Source: Pseudomonadota bacterium
GTDB lineage: Bacteria > Desulfobacterota > Desulfobulbia > Desulfobulbales > Desulfocapsaceae
Assembly: GCA_023412495.1 (NCBI GenBank)
Contig: JAEYNP010000013.1
Location: 62,001 to 126,000, forward strand
DNA length: 64,000 nucleotides
Direction: 5' to 3'
Under the pieces are notes generated by a model. That model was not told the origin of the DNA. It searched no databases and saw nothing but the letters and a program-made list of their open reading frames with translations. Positions within the stretch are counted from its first letter, which is position 1. The number at the start of each line of letters is the position of its first letter. Made by a program: the position numbers and the translations under genes. This document shows positions 7,892 to 17,192 of the stretch, piece by piece.

Positions 7892-9979
7892 ATGAAATTC
7901 AAAAATAAACTGATCCTGCTTTCCATCTCTCTTGTTACCCTTTCACTCGCCGCCTGCATCGTCATCGCCTCTCTCACCATCAGACGTCAGAATGCGGCGA
8001 TGGCCAACGAAAGCCTGTCGGCCGCCTTCGCCGTCGTGCAGCGGGAATTGGCCGAAAATCAGGCGCAGCTCCTGAAAAACAGCCGGCAGATCGTGAAAAA
8101 TGCGGAACTGGGCAGCACCCTCAAGTTCCTCGACGGCTTCAAGAACAACCCGACCATGAGCCGGGACACCTTCCAGCGAATGAGCGGCCAGCTGCACAAT
8201 ATGGCGCTCGCCAACAACCTGTGGCAGCTCTCGGTAATGGATACCGCGGGCGTGACCCTCTCCCTCGTCCGCGTGCAGGACAATCGGTCAACCCTTTTTT
8301 TTCCGGAGATATCAGCCGACCGGCAGGGCTACCAAGTCGCCCGACTGGGGACGGACGAGAGCCCCCAGGGCGGAAGCTGGACCTTCAGCGGCGAGCCGCC
8401 TGTTAAGGATGCCGGCCAGGTATCCGGAACGGCCGATACCGAAAACGGGTTCATCGCCGAGATTGAAGGCACCCTTTGCATCGTGGCGCTGATTCCGGTA
8501 TCCGCGAGCTTCTTCGATATCGATGCGGACAAGGAAATCGACAAGCGGCTGGGCTATCTCCTGGCGGCAAGACCTCTTGCCGCGGAATTCGCCGAACGCA
8601 TTTCTTCCTCAACCAGGACCGAAGTCAACATCTTCGCCTCGGGGGGCCTCGTGGCCGGAACGCTCGCCGACTATGCCGGTTTAAACGGCACGGAAAAGGA
8701 AAACCAAAAAATCGAGGTGGATGGGGCGAGCGTTGTCCTCGGCGACGTCACGGTCGGCGAGCAGGATTACGCCTTCGGCTCCCTCGCCCTGGGCGGGAAA
8801 GATCGTCCGGCCGGAACAGTCACCGCCCTCTTCTCCCATGCAGTGCCGGAGGCCAATACCTGGCAGATGATCCGCCTGCTGGCGCTGGCCGGGGCGATCT
8901 GCGCCGTCCTCACCGTGCCGGTGGTGTGGCTCTTCGCCGGGTCTATGGCCGGCTCCCTCTCCCGGATAGCCGGGGGCATGAAGGATATCGTCAGCGGCGA
9001 AGGTAACCTCACGGCCCGCCTCGACGTCAAGGGCAAAGACGAAATCGCCGAGCTCGCCACCTGGTTCAACACCTTCATAGCCTCCCTTCAGGAACTGGTG
9101 ATGGAGATAGCCAAAAATGCAGGCGAGGTGGCGCAGGCCTCCCATGAATTGTCGGCAGTCTCCCACCGGCTCTCCGACACCGCCGGCAAGAACCGAGAGG
9201 AATGCGAGGCGGTAGCGGTGGCGTCCACCGATATGAGCGGACATATGGCCCGTGTCTCCGAGTCGATGGAACAGGCCTCCGACAACCTCGCCATCGTGGC
9301 CTCCTCCGCCGAGGAAATGAGCGCCACCATTGGCGAGATCGCCGCAAATTCCGAGAAAGCCAGGGCGATTACCGAGAGCGCGGCGATCGAGGCCGGCGAG
9401 ACGACGGAGAAGATGACGAAGCTGAGCCAGGCGGCCGCGAAGATCAACAACATAGTGGAAGAGATCACGGAGATTAGCGAGCAGACCAACCTCCTTGCGC
9501 TAAACGCCACCATCGAGGCGGCACGGGCCGGGGAGGCGGGAAAGGGCTTTTCCGTGGTCGCGAGCGAAATCAAGGAACTGGCAAAACAGACTACGGCGGC
9601 GACGGAGAACATCAAGGCCATGGTGGAGGAGATCCAGAAAACTACGGCCGGCAACGTGGAATCCATCCACTCCCTGTCCGGCGTCATCCACGGCATCGGC
9701 CAGATCGTCCATGCCATCGCCACGGCGGTGGAAGAGCAATCGGCGGCGACACGGGAGATCGCCGGACAGGTCAACTATGTGTCGGAGGCCATCTCCACCG
9801 TCAACGCCATGGCCCGGCAGAGCTCCGAGGCCGCGGGCGGCATGGACGTGAGCATCGGCCACCTCAATCAGGCCTCGGCGTCGATCTCCACATCAAGTTC
9901 CCAGGTAAACTCGAACGCCGCGGACCTGTCACGGATGGCGGAGGACTTAAAGAAACTGGTGGGGCGGTTTACGGTGTAA
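7892..9979 (+). CDS. Methyl-accepting chemotaxis protein
   Basis: A 695-residue transmembrane chemoreceptor. It has an N-terminal membrane helix (about 5-30), a periplasmic sensor domain of about 290 residues, and a second helix (about 325-350, RLLALAGAICAVLTVPVVWL). A HAMP linker follows, then a long cytoplasmic signalling domain ending in the hairpin tip EISEQTNLLALNATIEAARA. It would sense an extracellular ligand and control a CheA kinase; no che genes are in the window. The ATG at 7892 is preceded by AAAGGAAGC; an upstream in-frame extension is judged untranslated. The phased operator array and a possible sigma-54 promoter precede it. Confidence 0.9.
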   Translation: MKFKNKLILLSISLVTLSLAACIVIASLTIRRQNAAMANESLSAAFAVVQRELAENQAQLLKNSRQIVKNAELGSTLKFLDGFKNNPTMSRDTFQRMSGQLHNMALANNLWQLSVMDTAGVTLSLVRVQDNRSTLFFPEISADRQGYQVARLGTDESPQGGSWTFSGEPPVKDAGQVSGTADTENGFIAEIEGTLCIVALIPVSASFFDIDADKEIDKRLGYLLAARPLAAEFAERISSSTRTEVNIFASGGLVAGTLADYAGLNGTEKENQKIEVDGASVVLGDVTVGEQDYAFGSLALGGKDRPAGTVTALFSHAVPEANTWQMIRLLALAGAICAVLTVPVVWLFAGSMAGSLSRIAGGMKDIVSGEGNLTARLDVKGKDEIAELATWFNTFIASLQELVMEIAKNAGEVAQASHELSAVSHRLSDTAGKNREECEAVAVASTDMSGHMARVSESMEQASDNLAIVASSAEEMSATIGEIAANSEKARAITESAAIEAGETTEKMTKLSQAAAKINNIVEEITEISEQTNLLALNATIEAARAGEAGKGFSVVASEIKELAKQTTAATENIKAMVEEIQKTTAGNVESIHSLSGVIHGIGQIVHAIATAVEEQSAATREIAGQVNYVSEAISTVNAMARQSSEAAGGMDVSIGHLNQASASISTSSSQVNSNAADLSRMAEDLKKLVGRFTV

Positions 9980-10077
9980 TATCAGAAGCCAGAAATCAGA
10001 AACCAGAAGCCAGCTTCATAATGGCGCCTTCGGCGCAAAATTTCTGGTTTCTGTCTTCCGGTTTCTGTCTTCTGATT
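9980..10077. repeat. AGAAGCCAGAAATCAG-type inverted repeat between convergent genes
   Basis: The left arm ATCAGAAGCCAGAAATCAG plus AAACCAGAAG is mirrored by TTTCTGGTTTCTG, GGTTTCTG and TCTTCTGAT on the right, around a small GGCGCCTTCGGCGC hairpin. It begins immediately after the chemoreceptor stop codon and contains the last 20 or so codons and stop of the small winged-helix gene on the other strand. It is probably a repeat that also acts as a bidirectional transcript end. Confidence 0.7.
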
Positions 10078-10303
10078 CCAGCCAGCACAGGCCCTGCCGG
10101 GTGATCAGCGCCCTTTCCGTCTCGGGATCGCTTTCGATGATGCCCGCCTCATTCATGGAAATGAGGGTGGATCTGGTCTCGGCGAGGCTGATGTTGAGCC
10201 GGCAGGCGATGGCCCTGCTTGTAACCAGTTCGGGGGAAGCGTTGCCGAGGATATTGTCGGCCAGAACGCCGAGAATTTTCTTCTTCAAGACTATAGAACA
10301 CAT
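10016..10303 (-). CDS. Small winged-helix-like protein downstream of the AOR gene
   Basis: A 95-residue protein beginning MCSIVLKKKILGVLADNILG; the ATG at 10303 has GAGG upstream. The pattern of three helices followed by ETERALITRQGLCWL is consistent with a winged helix-turn-helix domain, suggesting DNA binding, but the family was not recognised. It lies 82 bases after the aldehyde:ferredoxin oxidoreductase in the same orientation, separated by a hairpin, so it may be the third gene of that operon at reduced expression. Its last 17 or so residues (NRKTETRNFAPKAPL) are encoded by an intergenic repeat and look like a read-through tail rather than a native C-terminus. Confidence 0.5.
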   Translation of the reverse strand: MCSIVLKKKILGVLADNILGNASPELVTSRAIACRLNISLAETRSTLISMNEAGIIESDPETERALITRQGLCWLESEDRNRKTETRNFAPKAPL

Positions 10304-10322
10304 AGAAACCTCATTCGAAAAT

Positions 10323-10379
10323 GGCCACATCCCTCCGCATCCTTCAAGAGCAGGGAAGAAGGATGTGGGGGAAGTGGCC
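10323..10379 (-). terminator. Hairpin between the AOR gene and the winged-helix gene
   Basis: Outer arms GGCCAC (10323-10328) / GTGGCC (10374-10379) and inner arms CATCCTTC (10338-10345) / GAAGGATG (10358-10365). It may attenuate or end the gabT-AOR transcript. Confidence 0.45.
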
Positions 10380-10385
10380 TGAATC

Positions 10386-12152
10386 TCAGCGCAGGGCCGG
10401 GGCGCCGTCCCCATTCCAGCCGCGCAGCCGGTAGTAGTCCCCGAGCAGGTAGTCCATCTCCCCCACCGTGATGGTCCGGCCGTCGGGGAGCTTTTCCTTG
10501 TGCAGGCGCTGGGGCAGACGGTCGTCTGCCGGCGTCAGGCCTTCGCGGATATTGAAAGCTCTCGTCATATCGGCTATGTGAACGGCAATCTTCTCCAGTT
10601 CTTCCTTGCCTATGATGCCGGTTGCCAATGCAATGGATTTTTCCAGCTCCGGCCAGGAATAGAGATCGCGGTAGAAACGGCAGAGGATGAGGGTGTCGAA
10701 GATGTTCAGCCGGTTCTCGAAATCGATGAGCATCGACGCCTTCTCCTCGACCTGGGCGGGCGGGATCATCCCCGAAAGCTCGGGCTTGTAGAAGGTGGTA
10801 CGCAGATGGCAGGCACCACGCGGCGAGGTCCCGAAGGTGAGGCCCATACCCTTGAGCACCCTGGGATCATAGCCCGCCGGCTCCATGCCTTTCACATGGA
10901 TGGCGAGGTCGGTGAGCCCGAAGCGCTCCGAGGCAGCAATGATGCCGTCGGCCAGGATGTCGCCGATGTCCTCGCGGGCGGCGATCTTTTTAATCAATTC
11001 CGCCACTTGGTCTGCATTGCCGTAGTCGATCTCATAATCGATCCGGCCTTTTTCCTTGGCCTCCATCACCAGGGCGCAGAGGTTGCCGACAGTGATGGTA
11101 TCCATGCCCAGGCGGTCGGAGAGGTCGTTCAGGTAGGCAACCTCCTCCATCTCGGTAATCATGCACAGGCCGCCGAAGGAATAGATGGTCTCATATTCCG
11201 GTCCCTCGAGCCTCAGGTCCTTATGCCGCCCTTTCGTAAGCCGCGCCAGGCGGCCGCAGGCCATGAAGCACTTGGCGCAGGCATGGGGCTTCACCTCGTG
11301 CTCCTCGTGGTATCTTTCACCGCTGATCTTCTCCCAGTGCTCCACCGAGCCCTGATTCCAGTACCTCGCCGGGAAGGCCCCGGCGGTGTTCATCAACGCG
11401 ACCATCATGGTGGTGCCGAGGCGCTTGTAGGCCTTGACGCCGGGATGCTCCATGTTGATCTGGGAAAAATTCTTGGCGTAGTCGGCAACGCCCGCAGGAT
11501 CCGCGTAGTCGCGCTTGCGGTCACCCGAAAAGACTATAGCCTTGACAAGTTTTGAACCCATCACCGTGCCCACCCCGGCCCGGCCGGCGCAACGCCACTT
11601 GTCGTTGGCGATGACGGCGTAGCGGACCAGGTTTTCCCCGGCCGGACCGATCACCACCGCGCCGGGCTTCCTGTACCCTTCCGCGTTTTTGGCGAAGCGG
11701 GCCAGCACCGCCTCCTCGGCCGCGAATGTCTCCATACCCCACAGATCACCTGCGTCATGGAACTCCGCCCCCTCGGGCGTGACCGAGAGCACCGTCGGCC
11801 GGTCGGCCCTGCCGTGCAGAACCACGGCGTCGAACCCCGCCGCGTCGATGGCCTCGGGGACCTTGCCGCCCGAGTACGACTCGGCGTAGAAGCCGGTCAA
11901 GGGAGACTTGGTAAAGACCCCGTAGCGGCTGCCGCCCCACAGCCGGCCGCCGCAGAACGGACCGGTGGCGAAGATGAGATTGTTCTCGGGCGACAGCGGA
12001 TCGACACCCGCCGGGTTCCGCGTCAGGAGCAACCGGGTGGCCAGTCCCTTGCCGCCGAGACACTGCCGCAAGACCTCGTCGGCGACCTCTTCGATGACGA
12101 AGGTTCGGGAAGAAAGATCGATCGTCAGAATTCGATTATAGAAACCGTGCAT
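10386..12152 (-). CDS. aor: Aldehyde:ferredoxin oxidoreductase (tungstopterin, AOR family)
   Basis: A 588-residue member of the AOR family, which oxidises aldehydes to carboxylic acids with ferredoxin as acceptor (or the reverse), using a bis-tungstopterin cofactor and one 4Fe-4S cluster. The N-terminal pterin-binding region has GGKGLATRLL and GPFCGGRLWGGSRYGVFTKS (shown here in part). The cluster ligands are visible as CAKCFMAC (CX2CX3C, about residues 290-300) and the distal Cys in FDTLILC. The ATG at 12152 has AGGAGGG six bases upstream. It starts 32 bases after the aminotransferase stop, so the two are almost certainly cotranscribed. The semialdehyde product of that transaminase is an attractive substrate, but this is an inference. 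Confidence 0.9.
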   Translation of the reverse strand: MHGFYNRILTIDLSSRTFVIEEVADEVLRQCLGGKGLATRLLLTRNPAGVDPLSPENNLIFATGPFCGGRLWGGSRYGVFTKSPLTGFYAESYSGGKVPEAIDAAGFDAVVLHGRADRPTVLSVTPEGAEFHDAGDLWGMETFAAEEAVLARFAKNAEGYRKPGAVVIGPAGENLVRYAVIANDKWRCAGRAGVGTVMGSKLVKAIVFSGDRKRDYADPAGVADYAKNFSQINMEHPGVKAYKRLGTTMMVALMNTAGAFPARYWNQGSVEHWEKISGERYHEEHEVKPHACAKCFMACGRLARLTKGRHKDLRLEGPEYETIYSFGGLCMITEMEEVAYLNDLSDRLGMDTITVGNLCALVMEAKEKGRIDYEIDYGNADQVAELIKKIAAREDIGDILADGIIAASERFGLTDLAIHVKGMEPAGYDPRVLKGMGLTFGTSPRGACHLRTTFYKPELSGMIPPAQVEEKASMLIDFENRLNIFDTLILCRFYRDLYSWPELEKSIALATGIIGKEELEKIAVHIADMTRAFNIREGLTPADDRLPQRLHKEKLPDGRTITVGEMDYLLGDYYRLRGWNGDGAPALR

Positions 12153-12184
12153 CGGTTGTCCCTCCTTTGGCACTGCGGGGCTTG

Positions 12185-13492
12185 TTATGAACGGACCGCT
12201 GCCAGGCCCTCACGGACGATGGCAATGCCCTGCTGCAGCTGCTCCTCGGTCATAACCAGCGGCATGAGAAAGCGAATGATATTACCGTAGGCGCCGCAGG
12301 CGAGGATGATCACGCCCCGGTCGAGGCAGTATTTCACCAGGGCCTTGGTCTCGGCAGCCGCCGGCTCCTTGGTCTTCCTGTCCTTGACCAACTCCATGGC
12401 CACCATCGGCCCGAGGCCCCTCACATCGCCGATCAGATCGCACTCCTGCTGCATGGCGAGCAGGCTCTCCCTGAGCATCGAGCCCAGCTTCCTGCCTTTT
12501 TCAAGCAGGTTCTCCTCCTCGAAGATCTCGAAGACAGCCAGCGCCGCGGCGCAGGCAAGCGGGTTGCCGTTGTAGGTGCCGCCGATGCCCGAGGCGTGGA
12601 CGCTGTCCATGATCTCCTTCCTGCCGACTACCGCGGAGAGCGGCATGCCGGCGGCCAGGCTCTTGGCCGTCGTGGTGATGTCCGCCTCGATGCCGTACTG
12701 TTCCATGGCGAACATGGTGCCGGTCCGGCCTATACCGGTCTGGACCTCATCGGCGATCATCAGTACGTTATTTTCCTTGCAGATCGCCTGGATCTTCTGG
12801 AAATACTCCTTCGGCGGGGCGATGAAGCCGCCTTCGCCCTGAACCGGCTCGAAGATGATCGCCGCGGTCTGCTCGGCCGCCACGTGATTGACGAAGAAAT
12901 CCTTCAGCTTATCGGCACATTCCACCCCGCAGCCCGGGTACTCTTTGCCGTAGGGGCAGCGGTAACAGTTGGCGAAGGGCATCCGGTAGACTTCCGGGGC
13001 GAACGGTCCGAGGCCGAACTTGTAGGGCTTGACCTTGGAGGTCAGCGTCATGCCCATCAGAGTCCGGCCGTGGAAGCCGTTCTCGAAGGCGATGATCGCC
13101 GTTTTTTTGGTGTAGTAGCGCGCAATCTTCACCGCGTTCTCAACCGCCTCCGCGCCGCTGTTGACGAACATCACCGACTTCGGCGAATCCCCAGGCACCG
13201 CTGCGATCAGTTTTTCGGCAAGGCGCACCGGCAGCTCGTAGGGAGTGACCATGAAGCAGGTGTGGGTGAACTTCTCCGCCTGCTCTTTGATGGCGGCCAC
13301 CACCTTGGGGTGGGAGTGGCCGACGTTCATGACTGCGATTCCGCCGCCGAAATCGAGATAGTCGTTGCCCTCGACGTCGGTCAGTACCGCGCCTTTGGCA
13401 TGGGCGATATACCGGTCGGTGCCGCTGACATTGCCCTTGGCGATGACACTGTTACGAAGCTCATGGAGGCTGCTGTTGGAGTGTGTGCTCAT
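12185..13492 (-). CDS. gabT: Class III aminotransferase, 4-aminobutyrate aminotransferase-like
   Basis: A 435-residue PLP-dependent class III transaminase. It has NSGAEAVENAVKIAR (phosphate binding), FENGFHGRT, EPVQGEGGF, the Asp in MIADEVQTGIGRTG and the Schiff-base lysine in TTTAKSLAAGMP. The insert YRCPYGKEYPGCGVECAD is characteristic of bacterial GABA aminotransferases. It would convert 4-aminobutyrate and 2-oxoglutarate to succinate semialdehyde and glutamate. The start at 13492 has GAGGAAAA upstream. It is first in an operon with the aldehyde:ferredoxin oxidoreductase and follows a candidate sigma-54 promoter. Related omega-amino acid substrates such as 5-aminovalerate are possible. Confidence 0.85.
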   Translation of the reverse strand: MSTHSNSSLHELRNSVIAKGNVSGTDRYIAHAKGAVLTDVEGNDYLDFGGGIAVMNVGHSHPKVVAAIKEQAEKFTHTCFMVTPYELPVRLAEKLIAAVPGDSPKSVMFVNSGAEAVENAVKIARYYTKKTAIIAFENGFHGRTLMGMTLTSKVKPYKFGLGPFAPEVYRMPFANCYRCPYGKEYPGCGVECADKLKDFFVNHVAAEQTAAIIFEPVQGEGGFIAPPKEYFQKIQAICKENNVLMIADEVQTGIGRTGTMFAMEQYGIEADITTTAKSLAAGMPLSAVVGRKEIMDSVHASGIGGTYNGNPLACAAALAVFEIFEEENLLEKGRKLGSMLRESLLAMQQECDLIGDVRGLGPMVAMELVKDRKTKEPAAAETKALVKYCLDRGVIILACGAYGNIIRFLMPLVMTEEQLQQGIAIVREGLAAVRS

Positions 13493-13580
13493 TATCGTTT
13501 TCCTCGATTTATTTTCTGCATGAATAGTCTGTCGCCGGGAAACCTTTCGCCCGACGTGGCAATGCCGCTGGCCGTGGAGA

Positions 13581-13596
13581 TGCAAAATATACGCCA
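13581..13596 (-). promoter_or_regulatory. Candidate sigma-54 promoter for the gabT-AOR operon
   Basis: On the minus strand the sequence reads TGGCGTATATTTTGCA: -24 TGGC, correct ten-base spacing, and a perfect TTGCA at -12. Only two of the -24 hexamer bases (GT for AC) differ from consensus. It lies about 90 bases upstream of the aminotransferase start codon. Just upstream is an imperfect inverted repeat TTCGAAT...ATTCTCGAA (about 13705-13738) that could be an activator site. Confidence 0.5.
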
Positions 13597-13897
13597 CCGG
13601 CATTACCTGCGATAGTCTCCCGATTTCCCTTCGGGACTGCCACGTTTGACCGCTCGATCGCCCCGCACATTGATCCAATTTCAAATCGACAGTCAATTTA
13701 GTCTTCGAATATTAACAGTTTGAATGAGATTCTCGAATTGATCGGCGGTTTCATATATTTTTTTCGTAAATTTAGAAAGTTAGTTACGCGCCTGATCCGA
13801 AAGGGAATCATCGTGCTGTTTCTCAAGCCGGCGCGGCCTTGATTCTCAACCGGAGCGGCTCATTTTTTTACTGAGCGCGACAGAAAGGGCGACATCT

Positions 13898-14040
13898 AAT
13901 GCGAGCTGACACCCGCAACCAAAGGGTCGTGATCCCCTCTAACAGCAGAGGGGACTCTTTTCAGTACCCCCTTGAGGGGTATAAGTACCTTCACGAAATT
14001 CGTTTTCAAAAAAACAAGAAAATAATTTCTAAGGTACTAA
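13898..14040. repeat. Palindromic intergenic repeat, copy B (modules 1 and 2)
   Basis: Module 1: TGCGAGCTGACACCCGCA hairpin, AAAGGGT, then ATCCCCTCTAACAGCAGAGG hairpin. Module 2: ACTCTTTTCAG, the TACCCCCTTGAGGGGTA hairpin, and the inverted pair GTACCTTCACGAAAT / AATTTCTAAGGTAC around an A-rich loop. It is the most complete copy and lies in the 715-bp space between the gabT operon and the amidotransferase gene. Confidence 0.8.
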
Positions 14041-14207
14041 ATGTTGCGCTTTTCTGGATCGAGTGCCGGGGCAGGTCGTGTGACAAACCTTGCCATGCAG
14101 GATTGAAACAGGTACTCTCGGAAATCAGAACAACAAATGATGAATTTTGAATTTCAAGCTACTTATCCCCACCCGCGAAGAACCTGCGATTCTTTGAGGA
14201 GACAATC

Positions 14208-14900
14208 ATGCGAGCCCACTTCCTGCAGCACGTCGCATTCGAAGGCCTCGGCAGCATCGAAACCTGGCTGGTCGGAGCCGGCTACGAGATCACCGCCACC
14301 CGTTTCTTCGAGTCGGTGGAATTGCCCAACCCGAAGGAAATCGACCTGCTGGTGGTGATGGGCGGGCCGATGAGCGTGAACGACGAGGCCGAACTCCTCT
14401 GGTTGGCGGTGGAGAAGCGATTCATCGCCGAGAGCATCCGGGCGGGCGTGCCAGTGCTCGGCATCTGTCTCGGCGCCCAGCTCATCGCCGCGGCCATGGG
14501 CGGGCGGGTCTATCCCAACAGGGCCAAGGAGATCGGCTGGCTGCCGGTGCGCCGGGTTTCCTCAGAAACCCCTGATGTTTTTCAATTCCCTGAAACCATC
14601 ACAGTCTTCCATTGGCACGGCGAGACCTTCGACCTTCCCCCGGGCGCCATCCGACTTGCCGAAAGCGAGGCCTGCGCCAACCAGGCCTTCCAACTGGGCG
14701 AATCGGTCATCGGCCTGCAGTTTCATCTGGAAACCACGCCGGACTCGGCGAAGGCCCTGGTCGACAACTGTCGCAACGAGCTGGTACCTGGCTGCTTCAT
14801 TCAAAATGAGGATACAATCCTCGCCGTTTCCCCGGCCCGTTTTCAGGAGATCAACAGCCTGATGGCGGACCTGCTGTCTTATCTCACCCGCAGTGGTTGA
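14208..14900 (+). CDS. Class I glutamine amidotransferase domain protein
   Basis: A 230-residue stand-alone type 1 glutamine amidotransferase. The triad is visible: nucleophile Cys in VLGICLGAQL and His/Glu in LQFHLETT. The oxyanion region is VVMGGPMSV. Such GuaA-like proteins release ammonia from glutamine or, in some relatives, hydrolyse gamma-glutamyl compounds. No synthase partner lies beside it, so the acceptor is unknown. TGAGGAGACAATC precedes the start, giving a good ribosome-binding site. Confidence 0.85.
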   Translation: MRAHFLQHVAFEGLGSIETWLVGAGYEITATRFFESVELPNPKEIDLLVVMGGPMSVNDEAELLWLAVEKRFIAESIRAGVPVLGICLGAQLIAAAMGGRVYPNRAKEIGWLPVRRVSSETPDVFQFPETITVFHWHGETFDLPPGAIRLAESEACANQAFQLGESVIGLQFHLETTPDSAKALVDNCRNELVPGCFIQNEDTILAVSPARFQEINSLMADLLSYLTRSG

Positions 14901-15640
14901 GATAAGAGTACTGCGAAAGAAATAGGGCGACAATTTATCTATGAGGACTCCTGCGGATAAGACGATAGCAGCAAAAGCCAAGGAGAAAAGCTCGCGCATC
15001 AGGCCTTTGACCAAAAAGATCCTGATTTGCTTGGCCTCATGCCGCTTTTTTGGTTTAATGAACCTAAAGAGACCGATGATCGGGAAGTCCAAAGAATTTC
15101 CAAGGGAATCTGCATGAATTTTGCCGACAATTTTTCTTCATCACCGCAAAAAGGATTACAACGAATCAAAAGCATGGCTCTCTTCCGACGGCCGTCCTCA
15201 AAACGAAAGAACAGTAGAAATTTGATCAAGCGCTACTTCAGGCTTATCAGGTAGCGATATCGGCTCCCCCGGATTGTGACGAGAAGGTCCCTTCTCGATT
15301 ACTGCCCACTCGGCAAGCACGCCTCCGGCAATCCTTCTTCCCCCAACCGCCATCGCGCGCTTCCTTCCATTCAACTTTGCTCTTAGCCTGAAGACAATGC
15401 CGTCAATCAAACCTCCGCAAGCATTGCCGCAACCTATCCGTTGACAGGTGTGTTCCAGTGCATAAACATTAAAGAAATGCCCAATGCCGGAGGGTGGTCA
15501 TGAATGGTTTACCGGAAGTTACTTTTCCGTCCCCTCATGAGATGTCTTGGCATTGCCCGGAAGAATTTGGCTTCCGACTCCGCCGGCCCGGGCTATCCTT
15601 CCGGGTCGGAGAGTCCGCCCCGAACGACTGGAGAAAAATC
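14901..15640. other. Intergenic stretch, no convincing gene
   Basis: Contains only short frames on both strands without family resemblance. One 46-codon plus-strand frame starts at 15114 without a clear ribosome-binding site. TTGACA at 15441 with TAAACA about 16 bases downstream could be a sigma-70 promoter for the flavin oxidase gene. Confidence 0.4.
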
Positions 15641-17026
15641 ATGACTGATCAAATTGCAAAGGCCTTGCAGGCAAACCTTCGCGGGCGGCTCATCAGCCGC
15701 AGCGACCCGGACTATGATGACGCTCGTGCACTTTTCAATGGCATGATCGACAAGCGGCCTCGTTTGATCGCGCGCTGCGTCGACGTCGCCGACGTCATCA
15801 CGGCGCTGCACTACGGGCGCAACCAGGGTCTGCTCATCGCGATCCGTGGCGGCGGCCACAACGGTCCCGGTCTCGGGAGTTGCGACGACGGCCTGGTAAT
15901 CGACCTCTCGATGATGAAAAGCGTGCGCGTGGATCCGGCAACCCGAAACGTTCGGGTCGATGCCGGCTGCACTTCCGGCGACGTCGACCACGCTACCCAC
16001 CCTTTCGGGCTGGCCGTTCCTTTCGGCATCGTCTCGACTACCGGCGTCGCCGGCCTCACGCTTGGCGGGGGTACCGGTTACCTCACGCGGCAGTACGGCC
16101 TCACCATCGATAACCTTATCGAGGCTGACGTTGTCCTGCCCGACGAGAGTTTCGTGACGGCCAGCGAAAGCAGCCATCCCGATCTTTTCTGGGCTCTCCG
16201 CGGAGGAGGCGGCAACTTCGGCATCGTAACGAGCTTCCTGTTCCAAGCCCATCCGGTCAGTATGGTCTATGCCGGGCCGGTCTTCTGGGAAGCGAATCAC
16301 GCCAAGACTGTCATGCGGGCGTATCGAGAGTTCCTGCCGACAGCCCCCGAGGAGCTGGGTACCTTCGTCGGTCTCAAGACCGTGCCGCCGATGGATCCGT
16401 TCCCCAACAATCATTGGGGAAAACGCGCCTGTGCCGTCATTTCCTGCTACAACGGCAGCGCAGCCGAAGGAGAGAAGTTGATGGCGAGACTGCTTCGAAC
16501 CCTGCCGCCGCCCATCTTCAACTGGATGAGCGAGATGCCATTCCCGGCAATGCAAACGCTCTTCGACCCATTCTTCCCCAAGGGCCTCCAGTGGTATTGG
16601 AAGGGCGATTTCGTGAAGTCCCTGCCCGACGAGGCCATCGACATGCACATCGCTCAGGCGGCCAAGGCGCCGAGCGCACTGTCTCTCATGCATCTCTATC
16701 CGATCGACGGGGCGGTTCACCGCATTGCCAAGGATGCGACCGCCTGGAACTCGCGTGATGCGACCTGGTCCATGGTCATCGCGGCCATCGACGCGGACCC
16801 GAACCTGGCCGAGGCCTTGAAGGCGTGGGGGCGAGGGTACTGGAGGGCCGTCCACCCCTTCAACCTCGGAGGCGCGTATGTCAACTTCATGATGGATGAT
16901 GAGGCGACCGGTCTCATCGAGGCTACCTATGGCGAAAACTATAAGCGTCTGGCGGTTGTGAAAGCGAAGTACGATCCGAAAAATCTCCTCCGGGTCAACC
17001 AGAATATTCCGCCGGCCGCACCCTGA
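15641..17026 (+). CDS. FAD-linked oxidoreductase with BBE domain
   Basis: A 461-residue flavoenzyme of the berberine-bridge/6-hydroxynicotine oxidase type. The N-terminal PCMH-type FAD domain carries the histidine for covalent FAD attachment in IRGGGHNGPG. It also has GVAGLTLGGGTGYL and ALRGGGGNFGIVTSF. The C-terminal BBE motif reads YGENYKRLAVVKAKYDPKN (with LLRVNQNI following). Such enzymes oxidise alcohols, amines or sugars using oxygen or another acceptor. The ATG at 15641 has GGAG seven bases upstream and fits the family N-terminus. An in-frame ATG at 15500 with GGAGGG would add 47 residues that look unrelated to the family, so the start is uncertain. Confidence 0.85.
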   Translation: MTDQIAKALQANLRGRLISRSDPDYDDARALFNGMIDKRPRLIARCVDVADVITALHYGRNQGLLIAIRGGGHNGPGLGSCDDGLVIDLSMMKSVRVDPATRNVRVDAGCTSGDVDHATHPFGLAVPFGIVSTTGVAGLTLGGGTGYLTRQYGLTIDNLIEADVVLPDESFVTASESSHPDLFWALRGGGGNFGIVTSFLFQAHPVSMVYAGPVFWEANHAKTVMRAYREFLPTAPEELGTFVGLKTVPPMDPFPNNHWGKRACAVISCYNGSAAEGEKLMARLLRTLPPPIFNWMSEMPFPAMQTLFDPFFPKGLQWYWKGDFVKSLPDEAIDMHIAQAAKAPSALSLMHLYPIDGAVHRIAKDATAWNSRDATWSMVIAAIDADPNLAEALKAWGRGYWRAVHPFNLGGAYVNFMMDDEATGLIEATYGENYKRLAVVKAKYDPKNLLRVNQNIPPAAP

Positions 17027-17192
17027 CGCATTCATGCACATCGTCTACTACGGCAAGTAAACGTTGTTTCCTGCAGCAACCGTCGAATACCGAATCACGG
17101 GGAAACAATAATAATAATTCCTAAAACTTCCTTGTTCTCGTCTTCATACTGTCATATTCTCTTACCATGCTCATTCGATGGAGAACCTGAAT

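Noticed and set aside
15500..15640. Upstream start of the flavin oxidase gene at 15500 (GGAGGG before ATG)
   Set aside because: The ribosome-binding site is good, but the added 47 residues do not fit the family N-terminus; kept as an alternative only.
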